Source: Marisa cornuarietis (lineage: Eukaryota; Mollusca; Gastropoda; Architaenioglossa; Ampullariidae). Taken from it: a DNA stretch of 64,000 nt. Within the stretch, counting starts at the first letter, position 1. Each line of letters starts with the position of its first letter. Below the pieces are notes generated by a model. That model saw only the letters and a list, made by a program, of their open reading frames with translations, had not been told where the DNA came from and made no database searches. Both the position numbers and the translations under genes were made by a program. The stretch lies in contig SMMW01000147.1 in assembly GCA_004794655.1 (NCBI GenBank), forward strand, positions 866,001 through 930,000, read 5' to 3'. Below are positions 1 through 10,144 of the stretch, one piece after another.

Positions 1-29
1 TGTGCTTTAAGTGCTTTGGATTCCGAATA

Positions 30-112
30 TATTTGTAAAGCGCATTGAGTCTACTTACAGTGGAGAAATGCGCTATATAAATATGCATAAATTGTTATTA
101 ATTATTATTAAT
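30..112 (+). mobile_element. retroposon 3' end: stem-loop plus ATT-rich tail
   Basis: AGCGCATT (39-46) pairs perfectly with AATGCGCT (67-74) around a 20-base loop, followed by TATAAAT and an imperfect (ATT)n tail at about 91-111. The same layout recurs at 17.3, 58.7 and 61.5 kb; at 58.7 kb it follows LINE reverse-transcriptase remnants. The element body would lie left of the window. Confidence 0.55.
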
Positions 113-1955
113 CTTTCAAGAGGCAATGAAACCATGGTGCAACAGAAGAGTGGCCTGCATGCTGTATGTGGAAATGTGTGGTCACGTGTTGTGGCAGCTA
201 ATAAGATAGGTCGGATTGTTATACAATAGTAATTTGGTTTATGCATCAGTGGAGACATGAAATTCCGTACAAACTAAGAAGTTTGTCCTCTTCACTGCTG
301 GAAGCAAAGACCGGAGTGTCTGCGCCAAAGGCTGTTGACTAAGACGAAAACTGGAACTGCTAATAATCACTTGTCGGCTGCCAGAATTGCAAACTTTTTT
401 CTTGCCGACCTGTTGAGACAACATGCACCTGTGGACCCAGAGACACGTCAACATGCGAGCTTCTTTTAGCAAAGACCTGAAAAGTCGGGTCTGTTTTTGC
501 CTGACAAATACTCTCTGTTAAAGAGGAAAAGAAAAGAAAAGAAAACCCGCAACAGCAAGTTAAAACCTACACAGCCCCGAGGAGACAGCTTTGTATTTTC
601 TCAAAAGTCATTGGGTATATATTCAACAAAAGGTGATAAACAGCGGATGCAAAAGAAACAGTTTCCTCTTGAGGCTTAATTTAGAAATCGTAAACGTAAT
701 TAGCACCTACTCGGTTAATTAGTGGTAAGACAAGTGCTTCACAGCAAACTACATTATTGCCAGTGACATGGCTGCTGCATCTGTCTTAGAAAACCACATG
801 GAGAATAACCATTGTGTGCGGAGTCTTGTCGCATGCTTTTACAGAAATTTGTAATGTAAACACGAGATATTCTGCATTAGCCAGAGAAAAATAGAAAGGG
901 AAAAAGGCTTTCAGAAAGATAAGTAAGCTGTTGTGTCGAAAGAAGGTATCTTTTATTTCTGTTGCAGTAGCGCAAATTGCCATGGCGAAATTCGATGACC
1001 ACACATCACCATATAAAATTGATGGGAGCACCAAGATAAAACACTACTTGACTATGTATAAAACACCTTTTAAAATCCTTAAAATAAAAGTGTTATGGAC
1101 TTTGTAAGATGCTTTGTACAAAAGCAAAGGAATTAAAACTTACGAAACACTTAAAATACAAGCTACTAGAGACGACACTATCTTGTCTTCAATCCCATCC
1201 TGCATCCTTTTCGCAACGTTTTAGTTTACAGAATTAAAAATAAAATAAAATTATCATTCATCTTATGCCTGCCCATACGTATTTACTGCAATAATAGCTT
1301 CAGAAGATGGTGGATGGGTACAGTCTTAATGTGGTTTGTAGAGCAAATCTCTTGTTTCTATCCTTGTGCATCCCTTATGTAGCTTACAGTAGTAGTCTGT
1401 AGCGAGTGGGGGCAGATTCGCAGTCACATGACACTATGATCCCATAGCATCCAATTATACAATGGCAAGCCTCTATGGCTGTCTGCAATTACCGCAGCTC
1501 TCCACGCGACTGCCAATTTGTCAGGGGAGAATTATCGAAACTCGCGAGTCCTCACAACGCCGAAAAGTCTCGCTTTTCGAGCGGCCATCGGCAGCCATGT
1601 TATCAACAGTATCATTAATTCTGGCCTCCAGTTTTCCGCTGCACGGCTAGTCGCATTTATCCAAAACGTATCCCAAATTCTTTGTCACTATAAGGCTAGA
1701 CATCTTGTGGGGTGAGGGGGGCTGCAACTGAGGTTCCTGCTGACATGCATTTGCCGAACGTGGGGGTCAGTGTTAATAAAATTGAGTTTCTCGCATCCCG
1801 TTGTCTGTATCAGTCTCATTGTCTGGGGCAGGATGTGAGAACCTCATCCATTATCTAGAGGTTTGCATACTAAGCAGTGTATATCATGAAATATACAGAA
1901 AATAATAACAAGTCGTTTATTGTCAACATCACTTCAATGTAAAGAATTCACTTTC
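113..1955. other. no gene recognised
   Basis: AT-rich DNA with only short chance open frames. The stretch 1740-1850 has an AATAAA (1775-1780) followed by a TG-rich segment that loosely resembles the end of an LTR, but no paired LTR, primer-binding site or pol frame is visible. Confidence 0.5.
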
Positions 1956-1957
1956 AA

Positions 1958-2185
1958 CCTTAACCGTTCTCAACTAATCTTACGTAGCTGTCATTAAAAA
2001 AAACATTCTTAGTTGATCTTAATTAATTATTCTTTAAAAAGATCCGTTTTCAACTGATCTGAAATAGCTAATTATCTTTCCAATCAGAGCTATTTTAAGC
2101 CGAAATGAAATAGTTATTTGTCCAAAAAAATCCGTTGTGAGCTGGTCTGATAATTAATTATCCTTCCAAAAAAGGCAGCTAGAGG
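1958..2185. repeat. degenerate tandem repeat
   Basis: Three or four diverged copies of a block of the form (T)CCGTT-(N)CAACTGATCT followed by TAGCTAATTATC or TAATTAATTATC, separated by A-runs. The clearest copies start near 1967, 2042 and 2131. Spacing is irregular (about 75-90 bases). Confidence 0.4.
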
Positions 2186-3463
2186 GAAAAATAATGATTA
2201 GCTAAAGGGCATATAGTGTATTTTATAGGTGTGTGGCGAGAAGTAAATGGTGGACCTTGCTGTAAAAATTGAAAATACAAAAGTTTAGCTAAGATTTATA
2301 AACAGACATCAGATCTACACAGCTTTTTATAGTCTTCAAAAACTGAAACCGTTTTAGTCAACACTTTTTCCTAGTATTTTATTCTTTTGCCCACAAGCAG
2401 ACCTTCCCCCCACTCTATTGTGACCAACATTTTGCACATTTTGCTACAGTATATCGTTGCTGTTTACAAGCAAAGAGAGAGAAAGAGAGTTGCAGAGAGA
2501 AAGGAGCTAAAAGAAAGAGTAACTGCGTGTTCATCTCCCATCCCTTGAAATCAACTAGAGTTTTCCCAAGAAACCCAAAGAATAATCTTCCAAGCCTATA
2601 AGCCAATTCCCTATTTTCTCGGTCTCATTTCCTCATTTAAAGTTTTCCTGCTGTAGCGACACCTGTGGCCACAACAGACAGCATTTGCATTTTCAGAAAA
2701 ACGTAAAACATTTGCGAGGACAAAATTTAGACATTTTCGTCGAACGAAAGCATAAAAAGTTCTAATGTTCTAAGGGAATTCCGATTTAAAAGTTAAACGG
2801 CATTGTATTTTTTCCATGCCTATCTGATTGCCTGCTCTTCCATGAGTACCCCTCCTGTACACCGTTTTTAGTGGATGGACTGCATAATACCATAAAAACA
2901 CAATTCAATTCAGTCGATACTTTCTTATACTTCTTTTGAAAGATGATGATGACATTTGATGGAAATGATGCTAACAGCAACGAAGATGACGAAGACAGGG
3001 TTAAAGAAGAAGACCCTCCCCCCACTTAGTCACGCTCGATAAGGACAAAAGCTCGAACAAAGAAATACAAAAGAATCGTCTGTGACGTATTGTTCACTGT
3101 TAACTGGCTCTAAGTCTGTGTGATGTACGAAAAGCTACACAGAAAATTCGATTAGGTATGTTACACAGATAATCCATAATTAAGACAGGGACTAATAGAT
3201 GGAAATACAAATACCAGTCCCTTAAGAAGTGAAGACACTTACGCACAAGAGTACACAAACGAAAATCTAATACATTCTGGCAATTATACGCGCACACAGT
3301 TGCACGGATTCATGTTCGCATCTCTCAGGCACTGATCCTGGAGAATACGCAGCAACGTGCACACAAATAAAATTTTTAGTCACATGTGATATCGAGAATT
3401 TTGACAATAAGATCATCTTCAAGCTTTCTTCGTTTCTGTTTTCCGAGTGATATATATATATAT
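2186..3463. other. no gene recognised
   Basis: AT-rich, with GA-rich patches near 2465-2515 and no coherent coding exon or structured repeat. Confidence 0.5.
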
Positions 3464-4524
3464 ACACAGAGTCAAACCTCGGTTTTCGTTGACTTCGGTT
3501 ATCGTCGGTTTCTGTTTTTGTCATTTTTTTTCCTGCGAAAAATTAGTCTCGGTTTTTGTCGGTTGCCTCGGATTTCGTCGGCGTGCCCACGTGACCTAGC
3601 TGCTAATTTTGCGAAAACAAAGGGCGACTCACGTGTCCTGCTGCTCAGTGTGGCGGTGTTTCTCGCGTGAGCATCACCCCGCGTATCTAGCCAAACAATT
3701 CCATTGCTTTCCATTTTTTTTTTGATTGCGAGTGTTAATACTACAATTATATGTATAGTAAATTTGTTTATATGTCGCACCCACTAGATTTAGAAAGAAA
3801 AGTGAATTTGTTCACACATAGGCCGCACTGGTTTATAATCCGCAAATATATACAACGTGAAAGCTGAACGTTTGCATTTCATCTCGTTTTCTTCTTAAGG
3901 GTGTGTGCTTCAGCAGCTGATCTGAATGCTTCAGTTGTATGCGGGTTTGATTTAAAAATGTGAACAGTTAACACTGTAACAACTTTAACAGTTAACACTT
4001 TAACAAGGAGGTCACCGAAAATTATTCGGAATCTGAAAAATCCAGACAAATTTGCAAACAAGCCGCATCGCTGTTTGAGCCACAGGGTTTAAAGCTGGGA
4101 ACAAAGGTCGTGGCTTATAATACGAAATTTACGGTAAGTGTTTACTGCATATAGTCTTCGGTGTAATGTTTTTTTGCGTTTTTCAGTTTCGAAATGAACG
4201 TAACACATGTGCTGAAATCTCATTGTACCTGTTAAGTGTTTTCTTTGCTAATAAGTTAATCCTTTCCTTTCAGCATCATAGGACCAAAGAAAGTTTCCAG
4301 AGTCAGCAACTCTTTACATTAGTCTTTTATGTTCGTTTCTTATTGTTTCTAGTATTAAACACTATATTTATTCTCTATAAAATTCGTTTTTTATAATTTT
4401 CTGGAGTGTCTAGAACGAATTAATTTATTCATATTTATTCACTTGCCTCGGTTTTTGTCGGTTTTGGATTTAGCCGATTGTCTTGGAGCGGATTACCGAC
4501 GGAAACCAAAGTTTGACTCTGTGT
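3464..4524. mobile_element. non-autonomous DNA transposon, possibly Tc1/mariner-pogo type
   Basis: Inverted termini: ACACAGAGTCAAAC at 3464-3477 and its exact complement at 4511-4524, with similarity continuing inward (CTCGGTTTTCGT against TTTGGTTTCCGT). Both ends abut (TA)n runs, consistent with insertion at TA. The subterminal region is rich in CGG/TCGG motifs, and CTCGGTTTTTGTCGGTT occurs twice in the same orientation (3548-3564 and 4447-4463), as transposase-binding repeats often do. No transposase frame survives in the 1,061 bp. Assignment to Tigger/pogo is by terminal style only. Confidence 0.6.
3754..4136. mobile_element. possible nested MITE inside the 3464-4524 element
   Basis: GTAAATTT near the left end (3758-3765) and AAATTTAC at the right (4126-4133) begin degenerate inverted termini that run into TATATGTCGCACC and, in the complement, TATAAGCCACGACC. 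Internal modules such as AGGCCGCACTGG and TTTATAATCCGCA repeat the subterminal theme. The ends are diverged, so the boundaries are approximate. Confidence 0.35.
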
Positions 4525-6814
4525 GCCTATATATATATATCTATAAATTCTATCAAAGGCTTATCTGAGATCAGTTATTTACATCTCAGTAACTTGTGTC
4601 TTACACATTTGTATCGTCGTATGATTTTGATGATCATGGAGAGGAATGGTAAAGGCATGGGCATCTGTTTTTGTTGCGGTTGAATCATTAAAAACGAATC
4701 CATCATCACATTACATGTTGACAGGTAGAACAGGCTGAACCTAGGATTACTTTCATTACATTTTATTATGAAGAAATTGTCAAAAGACAATGTTTCAAAT
4801 ACGACTGTTGAAAAGGAGAATTTAAAAGGTGGTCCTTCCCGAAGACTGTAAGTGTTAACTGAAATGAAACAATTAAGGTATTTACACAAAAGCAGTTAAA
4901 TTTAATATTTACTCTAAGAGAAACCACGCTAAACTGGACACCAAAGCATACAAAGTAAGTTTACTCTTGCGTAAACGTACTTTTTAGGACAACAGGTGTT
5001 GTTCGCCAACTGACACCAGCTCGCACATGTACAGAAGGACTTTTGAGTGAGTTTTGTTTGATTTTCAAATACAAAAACTATAAAGTTTAGAAATTAATTT
5101 ACTACATCATATCTTGCGTCAAAAGAAGGGAAACAGAATTTCAAAAACGTGTTAGAGGCGTTAACACAAAGAAGAGCCCAGATATTCATAACTTATTTAT
5201 CAGTTAAAAAATTATTAACGAAGTCCTCAGCATTCAGGAATTTATATACAAAGTACAATAGTACAATGAAATCAAACAAACTGTTATCCCATAGATTCAT
5301 GGCAGAAAATAAGAATTTAAATAAAATGCTCGTTTCACCAAATTAATACTGTTATTTATTCAATATCATAACAGCTCAATAAATAGTTTTATATTTCTTA
5401 AGAAAGACATATAATACAGACTGATCTAGTTCAAATCCCGAAAATTTTCTGCGTGTTTGAGTGGGGATTTCTGCATTTAGGTGAACATTTTTAGGTAACA
5501 CTCAAACTGTAAGATTCAATGTTCGTGTTTGAAGTAAGCAACAATTATACATAAAAACAGCGTGACAAACAGCAAAACAACCACTGAAATATAAAGAAAA
5601 AAAGGCAATTATTTTGCCACGTTCAACAATAGTTCTGGCAAAACATTGCTAGTCGAAATACGAATTTGTTCTTCAATATTTGTGCAATAGTTTCAGCAGT
5701 CTTGGCCAGCCACTCTCACAACAGTTCAATGTACTAAAGTAGGAGAAAGGCATGAGGGCCTTTGCTGCTGTTGATCCCACCCTTTCCAAGCATCCCTTCT
5801 TCAAAAGTGGTCATCACGAAACTACGTGTGAGCAAACATCCTGGAAGCGCAGCTGAATGATGAGTGTTCACTGTTAAGAGTTGATTCGACTGTATTCCAC
5901 CTCCTATGCGAAGATTTCAACAAGAATGGCCAAGCTTCCGTTCTTTCGTGCTTGAGGTCGATTTTTACAATGGTGAATTTCACGAATATTTTTCTGCCAT
6001 TAATCGTCTTACTCTCAAAATTTCTAGCACAGGTGTCTGCAAAAGTACCGAAAAAGCAGGGCACAAGGATGATCTATCGCCCGTGAACACTGCACTGAAA
6101 GTAGTAAGGCAAGTGATCAGCACTCCTGCTTTCACCAAAATGTCAGACTCTAGTAAAATGTTGTCTTGAAATCGCCAAACAAAGAGATTCTGTCCAAGCA
6201 GAATGGAAGCTGGAGGCGGAAAAGGAGCCATTACGAAGCTTCAGAAAAACACTGGACGAAACACTGAAATAAAAGAGAATATCGAGCAAAACAGGATTTT
6301 AATAATCTGGGAAAAAAACGTCCTCATATGGTAATAAATGCTTTTATGTGATCAAGGAACTCGTAAAGTTTCCTGCGTCTTTGAAATCTCGTGTAATTTC
6401 GTTCCTTTTTAAGTCTAGATGATATATATATGCTCACAAACATATACGCTTATTTCATGGAAGAAACAAACATTCTAGAAAAACAAAAGCTTTTAGGGTT
6501 AACAGGATTCAACCCAGTGCGGAAAGCTCTCGAGTGGAGCTTTCAGAGGAAAACTTTTCGAGTTTACGTACTTTCCCACCTGACAAAGATGGCATCTAGC
6601 TGTACGCACTCATTACATGCTAGCCTGTGTTCACGTGAACGCTACAGATGGAGCCCATTAGTTCGCAAATGGACGTGCCATTTCATCATTGTTTCTGACG
6701 CAATGAGCTCAGAACGTCCAAGGCATGAAATGTTCCATTCCAATGACTGACCTGCAACAAATAAGTTGAAGGTGGGGAGGGGGGGTTTGTGATTGTAATG
6801 GTGGTGGTATTCGT

Positions 6815-6815
<1 letters not shown>
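4525..6815. other. no gene recognised
   Basis: AT-rich sequence lying 3' of the GPCR gene. Short open frames on both strands show no known motif. The proximal part probably holds the receptor's 3' UTR, whose end could not be located. Confidence 0.5.

Positions 6816-6864
<49 letters not shown>
6816..6864. repeat. (GT)n microsatellite in the GPCR 3' UTR region
   Basis: About 24 GT units with one C interruption, starting some 50 bases beyond the receptor stop codon. Confidence 0.95.
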
Positions 6865-6866
<2 letters not shown>

Positions 6867-6912
6867 TAAAAGAGGGGAGGAGGGGACTCGTCGTGCCAAC
6901 CCAATCCCGCCA

Positions 6913-7395
6913 TCACACGCATCGCTCGCCTGTCGTGTCGCGGTCGTATACACTGACCTGCAGGTGAGTCTCTTCACCGTTGCGAATGCACTTACTACTT
7001 CTGTGTTGCATGAGTGCAAAGCGTTCGGCACAGAACACTTTGCAGAAGGTGTTCCTGAACACCAAACTGAGCGTGCAGTAGAGCACAAAGTTGATGGCTG
7101 AGTTGAGAGCCAGCAGCGAGTCGGTGATCTCCCGGATGCCCTTGACCTTGTTGTCCTCCTCCACGTAGCCTTTGCCGAAGAAGGTGGACATGATAGCGTC
7201 TGGCGTGATGCAGACGATGAAGGCGACGATGACAGCGATCAACATGAGGGTGATGCGGTTGCGCGAGGAGAGTTTCTTGCCCTTCACCCGCTCCTTGCGC
7301 AGCACGTTAATGATGCGAGCGTTGAGGTAGATAAGGATGAAAACGGGGATGATACCGCGCATCAGGTTCTGGGCCCAGGTGTAGGGAATCATAAT
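6913..7395 (-). CDS. GPCR coding exon 3 (TM5-TM7 and C-terminal tail)
   Basis: 483 bases, codons 229-388 plus TGA (6915-6913). The acceptor is CCTGTACAG|ATTATG in phase 0. It contains TM5 (GIIPVFILIYL), a short basic loop 3 (RKERVKGKK), TM6 (LMLIAVIVAFIVCITP), TM7 (LNSAINFVLYC) and helix 8 (FRNTFCKVFC), then a tail of about 38 residues. A 49-bp GT/AC microsatellite lies about 50 bases past the stop, in the presumed 3' UTR. No clear polyadenylation signal was fixed. Confidence 0.88.
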   Translation of the reverse strand: MMIPYTWAQNLMRGIIPVFILIYLNARIINVLRKERVKGKKLSSRNRITLMLIAVIVAFIVCITPDAIMSTFFGKGYVEEDNKVKGIREITDSLLALNSAINFVLYCTLSLVFRNTFCKVFCAERFALMQHRSSKCIRNGEETHLQVSVYDRDTTGERCV

Positions 7396-7433
7396 CTGTA
7401 CAGGTGAAGACAAGTATGGTCAGGCAAAAACGC

Positions 7434-7465
<32 letters not shown>

Positions 7466-10051
7466 ACATCTTCAATTACCTTTTTAATAAAAAAAATCAA
7501 TGATAAAAAGATAGTGTTTATTAAATAGAAGACAAAGACAAGGTGGCAGACAGAGAGATCTGAATGGAAAAAAGGCTTACGAAAGGCTGAAGAAAACTTA
7601 AATTTTTAATATTACTTGAGACTATATATATAGAGAGAGAACTGCAAAGGGGAAAGTAAGATATTTAATATCACACCGTCTGACTATTAAAAATGTACAG
7701 TAATAATGACAAGTAATAATAATCGATTCATCAAATAAGAGATATAATATATAGATAAATAGAGAAAGAGAGGGAGAGAGAAGCGTTTTCCTAGAGGCTG
7801 GGAGATTTGTAACTTCGATTCAGCTTCGAGTTATCGACTAGGTCCAAATTAAGACCTGAAACCTGTCAGTCTTGCTAAGGCGGTGGACAGATAAGACAGA
7901 TGACTAGTCTCGGGGAGTGTTGGGGTAGAGTAGGGCACCAGATAATGACGTCAATGATTTTTCGAGAAAATATTAAAAAAATTGAAACTAAGTTTATTAG
8001 CTCAATATATTGGAAGAAATCACATCAGATTTCTCAAGCAGTTGTTTGTATCCCAGCACTAATAAATTAAAAAAAGCAAAATCCAGCAAAATAAATCCTC
8101 GAAGGTAAATTGATACATTGTATCATCCACAAGCACTTGGACTGAAGAAAATCCGACGACAGGGCATTGGATGTGCGGCTATAGCAATCACAATGAATCT
8201 TAGATATATCTCAGATATATCTCAGATATGGTAGTCTTGAACAAATTTATGGAGCGGGAGGTTTAAACAAACAAGTTAGTATCATTTTAAAGTGCTGTCC
8301 CTGTATTTAATGATTTAGTCGACTATTCTTTCCCAGAAGGCATACTACATGCACGCTGAAATTGAAAAAGAAAATAATACTGCTAATAAATGCAACCAGT
8401 CTATTTCTCAAATCCACCCGTCTAAAATTTACAAGTTTTTAAACTTTCGTTTAACAAGTGCATCTTCAAGAACTTTTTGTAATCGGTTGCAGCATAACCG
8501 TCACAAGTGATGCTGCAGCAGGTCGTGTACACACCGCAGGCGTGGCAAGAATTGCATCCTCTTCTTAACTTACACTCATCCAACGCCAGACAGCAAAGCG
8601 ACAAGGAAGCGTGATTATCGAGGTGAAATCTTCGATTTTAAAATTATTTTGATTTATCTGTGGCATGTTGTTTGGTATGCTTGCTGTAATTTTGTAGATG
8701 AGATCAAGTGACAACAGTAACCTAAGCACGGTGCTTGCGCATCAATTAGGAGGGTGATTTCTCTATACCGGATTCTTTTGTGCCAGAGGGTAAACCACTG
8801 ACATTTGGCTTGCTTTTTATTGTGAAACATAACCATATTTTTTTTAGTGGGGGATCCGCTTGCATTTTTGAGTGCATTTAAGGCATCTTTCTTTGGATTA
8901 TATATTTGAACCATGCAAGTGCACTGATGAAATAACTTTTAAACAATTTGTTTTTAATCTTTCAAGATCATTTGAAGTAATGAAGATTACTTAAAGGGTC
9001 ACACCTTTGCAACAGCTACTTTGTTACACCTTATATTATAAATATTTGCTTTCTTCTTTTTCAAATGGGGGGGTCCGGTAGCGCAACGGTTAGCGCCTGT
9101 CACCAATACAGTGAAGGTTGGCTGTCCAGGGTTCAGTTCTCGTCTCGGGCACGCTGTTCTTTCTCTGCATATTGCTGGCTCAGCGTAAAATTAAATTAAA
9201 AAAATTCTTAAGACGTTTTGCTATATAGACTAGCGAATTTCACAGAGGAAAGTGGTCACATAATGTCTTTTTCCTGTTTCTTACGGGATAAAAATTTTAA
9301 TGCAAATCTTATTTTTTCTGCTCACTGGCTCCTTGTTTCGGCATTTGTTAATATTTTAGAGTTTTTTTATTTGTTGTTGCTAAGCCCTTTTAATGCTTCT
9401 CCTCACGGAAGACAGAAGCTATGTGCGAGCAGGCTTGAGAAGGAGAAAATTGATTGCACATCTCTCTGCTTCAATTGTGATTTGCGCCTTCGGAATTTGA
9501 CTGACAAGATACATGGTCCCCAATTTCCGTATAATTTATGAATAAGTCACAGCGGAAGATTGCAAGAAGACATACTTCAGAGGTGGCAGTGGTTACTGCT
9601 TACGACAACCTCCACAACTGAAAGATTCACGGTGGAACTGTGCATGCCCTGTTTACAGGAAATCTCTCAAAAAGAAGACTAACCGTGAAGCTGTGCACTT
9701 ACTATTTATAACAACACCAACAGTTGAAAATGATCTTGGGAATTGGACACTTCCTGTTGATCACAACCCCACGCTGTTGAAAGATTAAGTAACCTTGAAA
9801 GTGGTTATTTCCTGTTTATCCCAACCCTCGCAGTAGAAAGATTAACCCTGAGAGCTAAGCGTTTTCCATTTATTGCGACCCCCTCCAGCTAAAAGATTAA
9901 CCTGGGGTCTTCTTCTTTAAAGCACTCCTCCCTGAAATGGAAAGCTGAACCTAAAAACTGCGCACAACCTCCAAGATGTAGAAAGCGGCTTCGTGGGGGT
10001 GAAAAGGAGGGAGGGAATAGCAGACAATGATCTGAAAATAAGAGAGAAGAG

Positions 10052-10144
<93 letters not shown>

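Noticed and set aside
6642..7101. Open frames overlapping GPCR exon 3 on both strands
   Set aside because: They are alternative-frame shadows of the receptor exon joined to the GT microsatellite.
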